This document shows positions 23,440 through 34,859 of a DNA stretch of 64,000 bases, in pieces (within the stretch, counting starts at the first letter, position 1; every line of letters starts with the position of its first letter). Source of the stretch: Gentiana macrophylla. Lineage: Eukaryota; Streptophyta; Magnoliopsida; Gentianales; Gentianaceae. The position numbers and the translations under genes are program-made. Location: contig CM047814.1 of assembly GCA_026214975.1 (NCBI GenBank), positions 23,139,058-23,203,057 on the forward strand. Direction: 5' to 3'. The notes beneath the pieces were generated by a model, which did not search any database, was not told where the DNA came from, and saw only the letters and a list, made by a program, of their open reading frames with translations.

Positions 23440-23822
23440 TGAGTTATGCATTGACGTATTGTTATAGCGATTTATGCAGTGATGCGTTACGGTATTACTT
23501 TATGCAGTGACGTCTTATTGTATCGATTTATGCAGTGACGTCTTATGTCAATTTATGTAGTGACATCTTATTGTATCGATGTATGCAATGACGTCTTATT
23601 GTATCGATTTATTCAGTGACGTCTTATTATATCGATTTATGTAGTGACATCAATGTCTCTTTATTAATTGTCTAATGTATGCGGTGACATCTACAGTGAC
23701 ATCAATGTCACTTCATTAGTTGTCTAATGTATGCGGTGACATCTGCAGTGACATCAATGTCACTTCATTAATTGTCTAATGTATACAGTGACATCTGCAG
23801 TGACATCAATGTCACTTCATTA
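23440..23822. repeat. Minisatellite A2, about 28-bp then 52-bp units
   Basis: From 23,455 to 23,640 the unit is about 28-30 bases (TTTATGCAGTGACGTCTTAT...). From 23,645 to 23,822 it is 52 bases, with GCAGTGACATCAATGTCACT in each copy. GACATCAATGTC is itself palindromic. Confidence 0.88.
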
Positions 23823-23861
23823 ATTATATCAATTTGGCTTGTTTGGCAACGGAGAAACTCT

Positions 23862-24095
23862 AATGGCGTGTTTGGATTGCGGTAATGGAATGGAATTGAA
23901 TGATTTTTAATTACATTATATCAATTTGACTTGTTTGGCAACAGAGGAATGGAATATGATTTCATTCCATCCAAAATTCAATGGAATAGTCGGAATAGAA
24001 TGAAAAAATAAATCCTACAATGAGATAATTTGCCTACCAAACAAGGTAATGGAATGATATCATTCAATTCCATTGCATTATATTCCAACAGATTC
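23862..24095. mobile_element. MITE-like insertion inside minisatellite A
   Basis: The left end GTAATGGAATGGAATTGAATGAT is matched in reverse by the right end (ATCATTCAATTCCATTGCAT). The phrase CTTGTTTGGCAAC(G/A)GAG occurs at 23,838 and 23,930. It interrupts the array between A2 and A3. Family not certain. Confidence 0.5.
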
Positions 24096-24106
24096 AATTC
24101 TTAGAG

Positions 24107-24735
24107 GTGACACCACGATACATTGACCACACCAGATCTATTGATCACCACGATACAGTGACCACCTCCGATGCAGAGACACAACGATGCAGTGACCAAC
24201 CCAGATGCAAAGACACCGCAATGCAGAGACATCACGATGTTATAACATTTGACGATGCAGAGACAACACGAATTAGAGACACCGCATTGCAGAGACTCGT
24301 GATGTTATAACATTTGACGATGCAGAGACACCGCATTGCAGATACACCATGATGAAATGACACCGCTATACAGAGACACCGCGATGAAGTGACAATGCAA
24401 TGCAAAGACACCGCGATGAAGTGACACCGCATTGCAGAGACACCGCGATAAAGTGACACCGTGATAAGTGACACCGCAATGCAGAGACACCGCAATAAAG
24501 TGACACCGCGATGCAGTGACCACCCCCGATGTAGAGACACCCCCGATGCAGAGACACCGCATTGCAGAGACACCGCGATACAGAGACACCGCGATGAAGT
24601 GACACCGCGATCGCGAGACACCTTATTGTAACGGTGTATGCAATGACATCTACAAATGACATCAATGTCACTTCATTAGTTGTCTAATGTATGCGATGAC
24701 ATCTGCGGTGACATCAATGTCACTTCATAAGAATG
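24107..24735. repeat. Minisatellite A3, 16-bp unit then 52-bp unit
   Basis: Continues the A1 unit (GATGCAGAGACACCGC and variants) to about 24,615, then one and a half copies of the 52-bp A2 unit with GACATCAATGTCACTTCAT. Confidence 0.9.
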
Positions 24736-25084
24736 ACATAATTAAAAATTAAAAAAATTATCTGGTTTTTCCACATGCTACCGTGTTCATCGGAGGTTTC
24801 TTCGGCGACATTGTGGTTATTCGCTTGATTCGGTAATGTTCGGTGGTGTTTAATGCATCGATCCGCCGGGTAATCTGTGTGATCCTTTAAAATACGGTTT
24901 GGTTCTCTGAGCTTTAGGGGAATGTGGCTAGTTTGAAGGCGCGATTTCGGTCTTTTGTGCCCTGGATCATGATCTAGGGCCGTGATTCTCGCAATTGAAA
25001 AGAGATATTGTTGTGTTCTCTCCTCGGTGGCGTCTGGAATTTTTATTTTTGAGGTAAATACAAAAGACGGCGGCGTAAACAGAA
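24736..25084. other. No gene seen
   Basis: Less AT-rich than its surroundings and reads like plant 5' UTR or intron (TTTGATTCGGTAATGTTCGG...), but no exon could be defined. Confidence 0.3.
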
Positions 25085-25094
25085 CAATATCCTC

Positions 25095-25290
25095 AATACA
25101 GTTTCAGATCTTTCTTCCAACAGCTTGGAAGGAGAAGTTCCAGATAAAGGTCTGTTTAAAAACTCTACAGCATTCTCAATCGCAGGTGATAAAAACCTAT
25201 GTGGAGGTATGAAGTCGTTACACTTACCTCAATGTCCAAAACCGACTCCAAGAAAACTCAGGTTTTCCATGGTGATGGTCCTTCCAAATT
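25095..25290 (+). pseudogene. LRR receptor-like kinase fragment (At3g47570/EFR type)
   Basis: The readable part, starting in one frame near 25,105 and running to about 25,290, has DLSSNSLEGEVPDKGLFKN, a last leucine-rich repeat, then SIAGDKNLCGGMKSLHLPQC, the cysteine-pair cap that follows the repeats in LRR-XII receptor kinases, and basic residues before an expected membrane helix. The helix is lost: the frame becomes a run of cysteines and stops at 25,340. No kinase domain or upstream repeats are nearby, so it is a short gene relic. Confidence 0.75.
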
Positions 25291-25340
25291 GTTGTTGTTG
25301 TTGCTTTCATGTCAACAAGAATAGATTAAAGCTTTCATAG

Positions 25341-25924
25341 GCTATATTATAAGGCAAAGAAGATTAAGCACTTTGCCTCATTTGTAAGTAACATACTTTG
25401 ATGCAGATTTCCTGCTTGCTTTTAGCAAGTATTGCTTCAACAAGCGACTCACACCATATATGGACTTGAAGATTCACATTCTGCAACATCATAAATCGCC
25501 TTTTCTCTTTTTCAAAAGTGATTAAATAAACACAAACAATATTATTCTCGCTTTCTTCTTCCATCCTATTACCAATGTGATTACTCAACAATGTCATCGG
25601 TAGAAACAAAGCTCAAAACTTTAACAAACAACTTTCATCTATCATTTAGCTAAACACTATCAAATGACTCTAAAGCATTATGAATTCATTTCCCATCACA
25701 TAATTCATCAGTATCCAAACAATTCTTCCACAAATAAACAATACCTTAGTTATTATACTCCACTCAACCTAAACAATCTAAGTATAAAGCAAAAGCTAAA
25801 GCTAAAGCAAAAGCTCAAAGCTAAAAGCAAAAGCCAACGAATCGCAAGTCACGAGAAAGAAAAAAAGGTTATCTTTTCCTTCAAACAAAAGAAGCTTTAA
25901 ACGATCAAAAGGCAATGGAGGAAG
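25341..25924. other. No gene seen; short AAAGC(T/A) hexamer run
   Basis: Contains an irregular tandem of AAGCAAAAGCTAAAGCT words at 25,784-25,840 and nothing else recognised. Confidence 0.4.
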
Positions 25925-26440
25925 ATGGCGAAGATTTATCATCTCCATTTTGTAGTCCATCTACTCTTTCTTTCTCTGCTCAAATCTTCAAGCCTAATTC
26001 TCGCCAAGAAAAGTTGGGATTCTCTCAATCTAATCCTTGTTCTCATTGCTTTACTCACGGGTTTCTCTGCGAAACAAAAATGAGAAGATAGTCCCCGAGG
26101 AGGGCGGCGACGGCGAAGGATTTCAAGATTCTACTCGGTTATCCGAATGAGTACGGAATGATGATGCTAGTAAGTCAAATCATCTACCGAGCCCTCATAA
26201 ATGGTATGATTATTCGGATCGAAATCGGAGTGTTTACTGATAGCTTTGTTCCTAGTAGAGAGATGTTTTTGAGAACTAATACTTCCACTCCGGATCTACG
26301 CCAAGTTCCGTCGACATCGTAAATCGCAGATGGAGTTTTCACGATGATCCATGGCGGTTTTCTCGATGATATTAATCGCAGCACCGCACCGCACTTTGGT
26401 CAATTTCTAACGTCGTCGTGAGCGGAAAGATAAAGATAAA
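25925..26440 (+). pseudogene. Decayed gene of a plant membrane-protein family (SWDSLN motif)
   Basis: The ORF at 25,925-26,083 encodes 52 residues: a hydrophobic N-terminal segment (residues 9-28), then KKSWDSLNLILVLIALLTGF, a second hydrophobic segment. The SWDSLNL-LVL-A arrangement near the N-terminus resembles a family of uncharacterised plant membrane proteins; I recall the motif, not a verified family name. After the stop at 26,083, further fragments in other frames look related: WYDYSDRN near 26,200, STPDLRQVPSTS near 26,285-26,320 and RRWSFHDDPWRF near 26,330-26,365. A disrupted full-length gene is the best reading. Confidence 0.5.
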
Positions 26441-27570
26441 TCTGATGATCCAGGATGATATATTAGATTAGGGGTATTTTAAGTGCATGTAGATATATTA
26501 TGTCCTTATATGTTCAACAGATTCCTTTATGTCCCTTATGAAATTTAATAAGTATAAAAAAGCTATACTTTTAAGTAATTAACCCTATTTTATATTTGTT
26601 ATAATTTCAGTGTTTAAGTAGATAATAATAATGGTGAATAACTTTTCCAAAAAAAAAAAAAAAAAAAAAAAATTTTATTTTCTTATTGAGGAAGTGTTCA
26701 CCAAAAAAAAAAGTTCAATTAAGGAGACGGACATCTAACTCAAATCTATTAAAATACACCAACTAATTTCTCTCTTTTGTTTTTGATCACACACCGACTA
26801 ATTTCTCAACGAAGAAAATTACTGACAAATGTAATTAAATTATATACATAGGTCTAAGTTGTGACAATATCAATATCTATTATGATTATTTTTGTTGAAA
26901 ATCATTTACGAGTTTCAGTGTAATAAATTTATTAAAAAAACACAAATATTTTATTAATCGCAGTCAGCAATGCAAGCATAAATTACATGAGATGATGGAA
27001 AAGAGCCTCAATCTTTACCTCCAACAAGATTTAGGCTTTCCCTAGCAAGAAAATGGGTTGGTATGTTGCCTTGTCTTTTTACAAAAGATAAGGAAATAGA
27101 AATAAAAGCAGACATCGCTTTTCATAGCCTTCCAAGATACTTATCAAATATGACAAATCTTCTGACCCGTGAGGCGTTGGTGAACTGTGGTCCCCTTCTA
27201 TAATAATGTGAAAGAATCCCTTAAAAAAAAAAAAAAAAACACTTGTATTTTGCAGGATATGCACAATGGAGAATGTGTACCCAAAAAATTTCCCTACTTA
27301 TTTCTATTGATATTGGTTTTCAAAAGATTAATTCATGATTAAAAGGGCTGGCCTGCCCGCTAACATCAAACGATACGTGCAGCATTTGATCAGTTTTAGG
27401 TGGTGTATACGTATGACGTATCATTGTGCCATTATGTTTTTCTAAGAATACTTTTCTCCGCTAAGCAATTAAAATAATATTTTCGAAGCTAAACTTATTC
27501 TTCAATAGCATGGAATTGTGTCTTCTCATGTCCACAAAAGCCATTTTGCTTTTTCTTCTTTAAAGCTCTT
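26441..27570. other. No gene seen
   Basis: AT-rich with A-tracts at 26,650-26,671 and 27,222-27,239. ORFs here are short and low-complexity. Confidence 0.4.
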
Positions 27571-27815
27571 TGTTATGAACTGATGAAATGAGACTAGCTA
27601 GAATCAATATTAGAATATTAGAAATATATTATTTTTGGAATGTAAATATTCTGCATTACTACATTTATCGTAAAATATCGACAGCACAATCTCGGCAAAT
27701 TAGATAGCTTGATTCTAGCAATTAGCCTAGCAGGGAAAGGTTGTAATTGTATATATGTATCTTGTACATCATTACGAAAGATCAAGGAAAATCAATTCCT
27801 CAATATTCTCTTACA
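27571..27815 (+). repeat. Probable 5' LTR of a plus-strand copia element (start uncertain)
   Basis: Ends CTCTTACA directly before a tRNA-Met-type primer site. The suggested start TGTTATGAAC is only a candidate because no second LTR is present. Confidence 0.45.
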
Positions 27816-27827
27816 TGCTATCAGAGC
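27816..27827 (+). other. Primer binding site, tRNA-Met type
   Basis: TGCTATCAGAGC differs by one base from the common plant copia site TGGTATCAGAGC. Confidence 0.75.
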
Positions 27828-27909
27828 TCTAGGTTGTAACATCTCTCATTACGTGTCCTTTCGTCCTCCTTGCTGTGTTTTCAATCGTCTTCCTGCTCTC
27901 TCCATCGCC

Positions 27910-28930
27910 ATGGCCGGAAACACATCTGACCCAAAATCTACCCCCCTTCATCCTGCTCTCACTGTCTCAAACATTAACAGCTTCATCAAGGTCACTCTTG
28001 ATATTGAAAAAGGACAATATATTACTTGGTCAGAATTGTTCAAAATCCATGCTCGAGCCTACCAAGCGATTGATCACATTTTCCCACCAAAATCTGACAA
28101 AGGCACTCTGAAAGACACGAAACCAGACCTTTGGTCTCGTGTCAATGCTGTCGTTCTCCAATGGATTTACGGCACTATATCTGAAGATTTGCTTCATACA
28201 ATTCTTGAACCTGACACCACTGCAGCCGCGTGGAATCGTTTGAAGGATATATTTTCCGACAACAAAAATTCACGAGCTCTTTACCTCGAGCAAGAATTTT
28301 CAAAAGTCCAAATGGAGGATTTCGCTGACGCTTCCTCTTATTGTCAACATCTGAAATCTCTTGCGGATCAGTTATCCAACGTTGGTGCTCTCGTCTCCAA
28401 CGAACGATTGGTGCTCCAGCTTGTCTCCGGTCTCACCGACGCATACACCACTGTCGGATCTCAAATACGCCATGGAGACACTCTCCCACCGTTCTATAAA
28501 GCTCGATCTATGCTAGTTCTTGAAGAAACGGACCGAGCCAAGAAGGCAGCTCTTTCAACACCAAATTCAGCATTTGCGGCTACCCACAATGATCACTTGG
28601 CTGGAAATCGTTCTCCTACCCATCACCTCGGTAATAACAGTCCTCCAACACCCGTGGCGAGGGGCGCAATGGTCGAGGCGGAGGGGCGAGGCAATGGTCG
28701 GCAGCGACCAAGGCGACAAACTCAGCTCACCGCGCCCAATCTGCAGCAGCCATGGGCTGGTCAACCTTGGTATCTTCCACCTTGGGCTGGGCAGTGGCAG
28801 CCATGGGAAATCCCTCCATGCCCATATCCGACATCTCCTTCTCCTTGGCAAAGATCCGCAGCTCGTCAGCCTGGTATTCTCGGCCCAAGGCTCCAAAGAG
28901 CTCACATTGCCACGTCGACTGAAGCCGTGA
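27910..28930 (+). pseudogene. Copia gag (capsid) with truncated end
   Basis: An open frame from ATG 27,910, preferred over upstream in-frame starts because it follows the PBS and begins a typical copia gag. Recognisable blocks are WSELFKIHARAYQAIDHI, VVLQWIYGTISEDLLHTIL, AAWNRLKDIFSDNKNSRALY and VLQLVSGLTDAYTTVGSQI, the UBN2/Retrotran_gag family. The C-terminus is rich in P, W and G (QPWAGQPWYLPPWAGQWQ). Homology stops near 28,925, before the protease, at the junction with a minus-strand copia element. The downstream 50 residues in frame are antisense of the other element. Confidence 0.85.
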
Positions 28931-28987
28931 GTACAAAGCACATGAAAAAACCCTGCCAAATTATCAAAAGTACTGAAATGCATACGT

Positions 28988-29590
28988 TTAGGACTCTTTT
29001 TTTATATTTTCCCGGACAAAATGGCAATCTACCTCTATGTGCTTTGTTTTTTCATGGAAAGCGGGGTTTTCCACAATGTACAAAGCACTCTTGATATCAC
29101 AAAAAAGAGGAACATACTGATCATAAGGCAACTGAAAATCCTTCAAGAGGTATAAAATCCATTGAATCTCACAAGTTGTAATGGCCATAGCTCCATACTC
29201 CGCCTCAGAAGAACTCCTGCTTACAGTGTCTTGTTTCTTGCTTTTCCATGAAATGAGAGATCCTCCTAGAAAATTATTCAAGTCAGTAACATACTTTCTA
29301 GTAATGGAGCATCTGGCCCAGTCAGAGCATGTGAAAGCTTTGAGCTGCAATGTGCTTGATGAGGGAAACAAAAGGCCTTGACCAAAAGCTGCTTTAAGAA
29401 ATCTCAGAACTTTGTATGCAACATCAAGGTAATTTTTGTTGGCTTGTCTAAGAATTAGCTCAGTTGCTGAACTACATAGCCAATGCCTAGTTTTGTGTTG
29501 TCTAAGTACAAAAGCTTTCTTACTAAGCTTCTGTAAGAGGCATTGTCTGATAATAATGCACAATCGTTCTAACTTGAATTGAGGATTCAT
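28988..29590 (-). pseudogene. Copia RNase H domain
   Basis: 200 codons with CSDWARCSITRKYVTD, SLISWKSKKQDTVSRSSSEA and HIEVDCHFVRENIKK, the usual end of a copia polyprotein. The D of CSDWA and the E of SSSEAEY are kept. Confidence 0.88.
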
Positions 29591-29599
29591 AGGTGTCTT

Positions 29600-30400
29600 A
29601 GATGGTTTAGCTCCTAGATAACCAAAATGATGTAGCAGGTCTATGCAATATTTCCTTTGATTAATGCCTATTCCTTGCTTAGATATAGCAACTTCAAAGC
29701 CTAAAAATTACTTTAGTGGTCCATGATCTTTGATTGTAAAGGCTTTGTGCAAGAGATCTATCAAATCCTGAACATGTTGTAGAGAAGGACTCCCTACAAT
29801 GATGTCATCCACATAATTAAACTAGCAATGCAATGAAAAAAGACCCTTGTCCCTTGGTAAAAAGTGTGATCATTGTGGGACTAAGAGTATCCAAATTGAA
29901 TTAAGCACTATGTGAGTGTAGCATTCCATTACCAACTAGCTTGTTTCGAGCCATACATGGATTTTTTCGATCCGCAAACAATGTTGGAGCTCAGGTCCGC
30001 AACCCAAATGGTGGTTTCATGTAAACCTCTTCATTTAAGTCACCATGTAGGAAGGCATTGTTTAAATCTAATTGATGCAAATGCTAGTTCTGTAAGGAAG
30101 CCAAACCGAGAAATAATCGATGGTCAGTCATCTTGGCTACTTGGAGCGAAGGTGTCAAAATAATCTATACCCCAATTTGAGTGAAACCTTTGGCTACAAG
30201 CCTAGCCTTGTATATCTTTATACTTCCATATGATTTCCTCTTGATCTTGTACACCCATTTACAACCTATGGGAACCTTCCATGGAGGTAAGGGGGCCAGA
30301 GATCAAGTATTAGTTTATGTAAGGCATCTTGCTCTAACTGCAATGCTTTTTGCCAATCTTCACTTTATAATGCATGTTTGTATGTGAAGGGTTCTTAAAC
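29600..30400 (-). pseudogene. Copia reverse transcriptase region, broken
   Basis: No long frame remains, but the minus strand near 29,800-29,822 encodes YVDDIIVGSPSLQHV, the active-site box, followed by FTIKDHGPL and FLGFEVAISKQGIGINQRKY (29,650-29,740). Stops lie within these stretches. Confidence 0.75.
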
Positions 30401-31443
30401 AATATAAATATTATAGACAAAAGATTCATAGGAATCTGATATGTGATTATGCAAAGCCATACTCCGAATTGTGTGTGGAGCGGTGCCTTTAAAGGCCAGA
30501 TTAATCTGATAGTCTTGAAGATATTCAGGTAGCTGTCTTGTTCTTGAAGGTCTTTCATGAGCAATTTGAGGAGGATCTATAGAATTTTCAAAAGGCATTG
30601 TAGGTTGATTGGGTACTGGTGGAAGCTTCACATTATCAAAAATGGAAACTGGCAGAACAATGGTATGGTCAGTAGAAGAATCTACAAAAGGAAACTTATC
30701 CACATGGAAAATAACATCTCTTGAAATAAAGATCTCCTAAGAATTGACATCTAGCAAGAGAAACCCTTTGGTATGAGCAGGAAGACCTGAGAAAACAGAC
30801 TTCGTGCTTCCGGCATCAAACTTCCCCATGCCTTGATTGTTAGTTGTAGCAAAAACAAGACATCCAAAAACCTTAAACATGCTATAGTTAGGAAGCATAT
30901 TATGTAACAAGACATAAGGGCATCTATCATATAGAAAATGGGTTGTGGTGGACATTTATCCTATAGAAGAGGGGTTGGAGTACAATTAATAAGCAAAGTA
31001 GCATCGTGCAAACAAAAACCCCAATAATACATAAGTAAATGTGCTTGATACCTTAATTCCCTAGTTGTAGTTAACAAATGTTGATGCTTCCTTTCTACTA
31101 CACCATTTTGTTGAGGTGTATCAACTCAAGAAGTTTCATGGACTATACCCTTCTCAGCATAATACCGTTTTATATCAGTTTCTAAACCATTATTTGACCT
31201 AATCACCTTAATAGATGTACCGAACTGAATGTGAATTATATTACAAAAAGTCCGTAAAATGGTCTTTGTCTCAGATTTGGACATCATCAAGAATATCCAT
31301 AAAAACCTACTATAATCATCAATAATAGAGAAAAAAAAATAGCATTCACCATTAAGAGTTTGTACCTTATTGGGACCCCATATGTCAACATGGATCAAGT
31401 CAAAAACATGCATGGAAACAGATTCACTATGAGGAAAAGACAA
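30395..31443 (-). pseudogene. Copia integrase, broken
   Basis: 31,126-31,443 holds LIHVDIWGP (first catalytic D), IIDDYSRFLWIFLM and VIRSNNGLETD, where the second catalytic residue expected as D is N. 30,737-30,955 carries the C-terminal block YSMFKVFGCLVFATTN. 30,395-30,703 is the linker to RT with SRTRQLPEYLQDYQINLA. Stops separate the pieces. Confidence 0.82.
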
Positions 31444-31469
31444 TCTCTTATGTTTAGCTAGAGGACAAA

Positions 31470-31963
31470 CTAAACATTCTTGTTTAAAGGATGCTTTACA
31501 TCAGGTATAGAATGCTTCAAAACTTTAAGCCTTTGGTTAGACAAATGTCCTAACCTATAATTCCAAAGTAAAGACTGCCACACACTATTACAAGTAGCAG
31601 TATGTTGTAAACATGATGAAGTGGAGTTAGCGTTCAGAATGTAGAGACCATTAGTAACTCTAGCTGAACCAGTCATCTTCTGTACACTGATATCTTGTAT
31701 CACACAATAATCAGGGTGAAAAGACAAAGAAAAACTTGTACCTATGGTTAGTTTTCTTACAGAAAGAAATTATATGAAAATGAAGGCACACAAAGAACAT
31801 TCCTGAGAATTAAATGATTATTAATCTTAACTTGTCCTATGCGTGCCATAGAAACTATAGAACCACTAGGTAAGGTAACTGTGACATTGTGCACATGTAT
31901 AGCATTTATCATAGCTGATAAACAAAAGGTTATATGATCAGTGCACCTGAATCCACTATCCAC
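31470..31963 (-). pseudogene. Copia protease and pre-integrase zinc domain
   Basis: 31,757-31,963 contains the protease start: the DSG box with the following A-T-D-H blurred by a likely one-base deletion, then LPSGSIVSMARIGQVKIN and LILRNVLCVPSFSYN. 31,470-31,727 holds the GAG-pre-integrase region with LWNYRLGHLSNQRLKVLK. Confidence 0.8.
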
Positions 31964-31977
31964 TTATAAGAGTTACC

Positions 31978-33090
31978 TCATGACAGTAAATTGTCTGATT
32001 GAACATTAGCTGTCATAGCAAATGAAGGAGCAGCACCAGAAACATCTTGAACTTTGACATTTTGCAACAAGCCCAAGATATGATCATACAGAGTCCTAAA
32101 CATGACACAATAAGTGGTATCAGTAGACATAGCAGTAGCAGCATAAGTTGGATGGTCTTGATCTGATATGAACCTTGAGAAGAATCTACACAATTGGCTA
32201 TAATACCTCCCTGCCTCTACCTTTAAAATATGAGGAAAACCCCATTTCTTGTAGCATTTGTCAATAGTGTGGCCATCCCTACCACAATGGGTACATCAGC
32301 ACTTTCTTATATTGATTTGTGCCGAACCTCACCTAAACCTTTACCATAGGCAGGTTGAGCCTGGCTGGCCAAAGCTAAAGAACCAAAATCTTGAGAACTA
32401 GAAGAACTAATGGATCATACATTCAGTGTAACTGTCCCATTCTTGGCAGAAGAATAAGAAATCTGACTCTCATGTTGCAAAGCCATGGAGAAAACAGTTC
32501 TAATATCTGGAATAAGGCTAGACATAAGTACTTGAGGCTTAACATTGTTGAAATTGTCATTCACTATATTCTCTATACACAACCATGACATCACAAGAAC
32601 AATGTGGAGCTGGCCTTAAAATGGCATACTGGTCCCAAAAACCCTTTCAACTTAATGAATTAACTAGTAACACAAAGGGAACCTTGCTTAGTAGTAAAAA
32701 TTTCCTTAATCAGATTGGATAATCTGTAAGCATTTCCAGTGCTAAAACGATGATTTAGATCTAGCCAAACTTCCCTAGCAGTATGAAGCCACATTACATT
32801 TTGTATAATATCATAATCTAAAGAATTAATGATCTAAGCAGCGACAAGATCATTACATCAAGTCCGAGCTTCGAAGTTTCTATCATCCTCTTTAAGGAGA
32901 GATCCATCAATGAAACGCTTACCTTAAGTGGAGATGATCATACCAATAGCTCTCTTCCAGCAATGAAAAATCTTCACCCCTGTTAGTTTTGGTTGTACAA
33001 AGACAACAAGCGGATTTTCTCCTGGATGAATGAAATAGGGATTGACCACTACTTCCCCGGCTTGGTTTGCCATGATCAAGAAACTAGTAA
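31978..33090 (-). pseudogene. Copia gag, broken, with CCHC knuckle
   Basis: The N-terminus from 33,073 reads MANQAGEVVVNPYFIHPGEN. A CCHC zinc knuckle (CTHCGRDGHTIDKC) is readable near 32,265-32,310. The middle is interrupted by stops. Confidence 0.75.
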
Positions 33091-33182
33091 TTATAGAATA
33101 TTTAGAGACAAAATGAAGAATAACTAGTAGGGCTAATTGAGGAAAACAATCAAACACCCAAGAAGAATGAGGAAACGAGATT

Positions 33183-33194
33183 GTTCGGATACCA
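33183..33194 (-). other. Primer binding site of the minus-strand copia
   Basis: The minus strand reads TGGTATCCGAAC and immediately follows the end of the 5' LTR. Confidence 0.7.
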
Positions 33195-33450
33195 TGTTAT
33201 GAGCTGAAATCAGACTAGAATCAAGAACAATAAATATGAAGAACATGAACTTCATTGGAGAAGAAGAATAGAGTTTTTGTATTACATAATTTTGTAATCA
33301 AAACTTCTGAACTTTACTTTCAGCTCATGGTAGTTTATATAGACCACAACCATGCTGCTTTTAGTGGAGCAGAGCAACGTTTGAAATAATTGTTAAAAGA
33401 TTTTTTTTATATGAGGAAATTATAGTTCTGAAAAAAAGAGAGGACATTCT
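33195..33450 (-). repeat. 5' LTR of the minus-strand copia (outer end uncertain)
   Basis: Its inner edge is fixed by the PBS. The outer edge is a guess because no partner LTR exists. Confidence 0.5.
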
Positions 33451-33897
33451 ATAGGAGTAAGAAATCCTGTTGGGGCTTATTACTAGTCAGAGGGGCTCGG
33501 GGATTTCCATTGCCGTAGCCGCCATTATTGCCGGAAAGCTATGTGCAACAAAAAAAAAATATATATATATTTATTTATTAATTTTTTTTTTTTTAACTTG
33601 TAATTTTATTGATAAAAAGAAAAGTTACAAGTTTTATCATTCATGGCCTCCTTACTCCTATGATGTCGTTAATGTTCAATCCTACCTCCTCAAAACTATA
33701 CTTCGAAAAATTCAGGGTGAGAAAAATCGGATGCTAGAGAAAGATTATGAGTCTTGACAAAAAAAAAAGATTGTGTCATAACGAGTGATACAATGATGAT
33801 ATGCATCGTTGATCATGTTTTATTTACATCATAATCAATTTACATTTATTATGATAAACAATACAGATCACCGTTGTGTCACTCAATGTATCACATG
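33451..33897. other. No gene seen
   Basis: Includes a TA-rich and poly-T tract (33,546-33,596). The 95-codon ORF at 33,470-33,757 is low complexity. Confidence 0.4.
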
Positions 33898-33905
33898 TTT
33901 ATCGG

Positions 33906-34457
33906 TAGGGATGGCAATCTCGCCCAACCCGACCCTCGCCTACTCACTACTCTACCCGTTCGGGTATGATTTTCAACTACCCATTCGGGTAATGGGTGGG
34001 TATGGGTAAAATTTCTATACCCGTTGCGGGTATCGGGTCGAGTATCGGGTATATCATAAAACCCTACCCTACCCGTCCCCGACCCATTCCCCGACCCGCA
34101 CTCTACCCTACCCGCTTCTTTGTTTTTTGAGGTTAGTAGAAATTGTAGTTAAACTAAACCTAATGCTTGTTAGTAGAAAAGAATCGATAAAAAAAACTAA
34201 AAACATTAGTTCCTAATAGGACATTCATTTGCAAAATGCCTTAACTTGTAGACTTAAAATCAAATTCATTTTGTCTTTAAAAATTATTTATACACGCTGA
34301 CAGATGTCAAAATCTTACCCGATTCTCTGGGGGTGGGTATGGGGATTTTATTTATACCCGCTCGTTGGGTTTATGGCCAGATGGGTAAAAAATTAGGAGT
34401 GGGTATGGGTCGGGTGGAAATTAAACCCGCCCCCTACCCGACCCATTGCCATCCCTA
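33906..34457. mobile_element. hAT-type MITE, 552 bp
   Basis: Ends TAGGGATGGCAAT (left) and the same sequence in reverse at the right, flanked by the 8-bp duplication TTTATCGG at 33,898-33,905 and 34,458-34,465. The 8-bp duplication and TAGGG-type ends indicate hAT. The subterminal regions are full of GGGTA/TACCC words. No transposase. Confidence 0.9.
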
Positions 34458-34629
34458 TTTATCGGTATCATTACTCAATCAGTGGTAAGACAATCACTTA
34501 GTCTACTATGCAATTTAATGATTTATTTAAATGAAACACCTCTTAAATAAATCCTCCTTAACCAAATACAAGCACTCATGAATATTCAACTAATTACATA
34601 TAGGAATGTTTTATTAAATTGTGGATAGG

Positions 34630-34859
34630 ATCTCTTGGACATTGTCTAGCGGTGAGCGGGTGTGGTGGTGTAATGTCTTTCTATATCTAAAGCCGGTAGG
34701 TGGGGGTTCGAGACCCGTAAAAGGTCGGCCCCTTTCAGTAAGAGATATCTAATAAAAAGCCTCATCCCTGAGCTGCTAGGTCCCATGATTAACCTCTCTT
34801 CACATTTCTACGTGATCGGAGACGAGAGGACCTCACGGTTAGGGTTTAAACGTTTTTAC
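34630..34859 (+). mobile_element. tRNA-like SINE, about 230 bp
   Basis: Has a pol III internal promoter: A-box-like TAGCGGTGAGCGG (34,647-34,659) and a perfect B box GGTTCGAGACC (34,705-34,715). A 15-bp duplication TAAATTGTGGATAGG flanks it (34,615-34,629 and 34,860-34,874), as expected of LINE-mediated insertion. It ends in a T-rich tail. Non-coding. Confidence 0.82.
34705..34715 (+). promoter_or_regulatory. Pol III B box
   Basis: GGTTCGAGACC fits the consensus GGTTCGANNCC exactly, 45 bases downstream of the A-box-like motif. Confidence 0.8.

Larger units (their letters stand above)
28945..33450 (-). mobile_element. Degenerate Ty1/copia element, minus strand
   Basis: Domains from right to left follow copia order: PBS and 5' LTR edge near 33,195, gag, protease, integrase, RT, RNase H, ending at about 28,945. 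The 3' LTR is missing: the RNase H end abuts the truncated gag of the plus-strand element. Many frameshifts and stops. It fits the large Tork/Ale-type copia group, lineage not resolved. Confidence 0.85.

Noticed and set aside
22719..24640. CRISPR-like regular repeats
   Set aside because: Units are contiguous and degenerate with no spacers, and the genome is that of a plant.
22514..24671. Long overlapping minus-strand ORFs (up to 238 codons) rich in SLHRGVSASRCLC
   Set aside because: They are translations of a stop-free 16-bp tandem unit in all three frames; no start context, no composition shift, no frame preference.
28567..28983. 138-codon minus-strand ORF opposite copia gag
   Set aside because: Shadow of the gag frame; the gag reading has clear family motifs.
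27571..33230. TGTTATGA(A/G)CTG at 27,571 and 33,195 as LTRs of one element
   Set aside because: Similarity ends after about 40 bases and the two adjoining elements have opposite orientations, so chance or distant relation is more likely.
34705..34715. A true tRNA gene at the B box
   Set aside because: No acceptor or anticodon stem can be folded around it, and the unit is flanked by a 15-bp target duplication, so it is a SINE.
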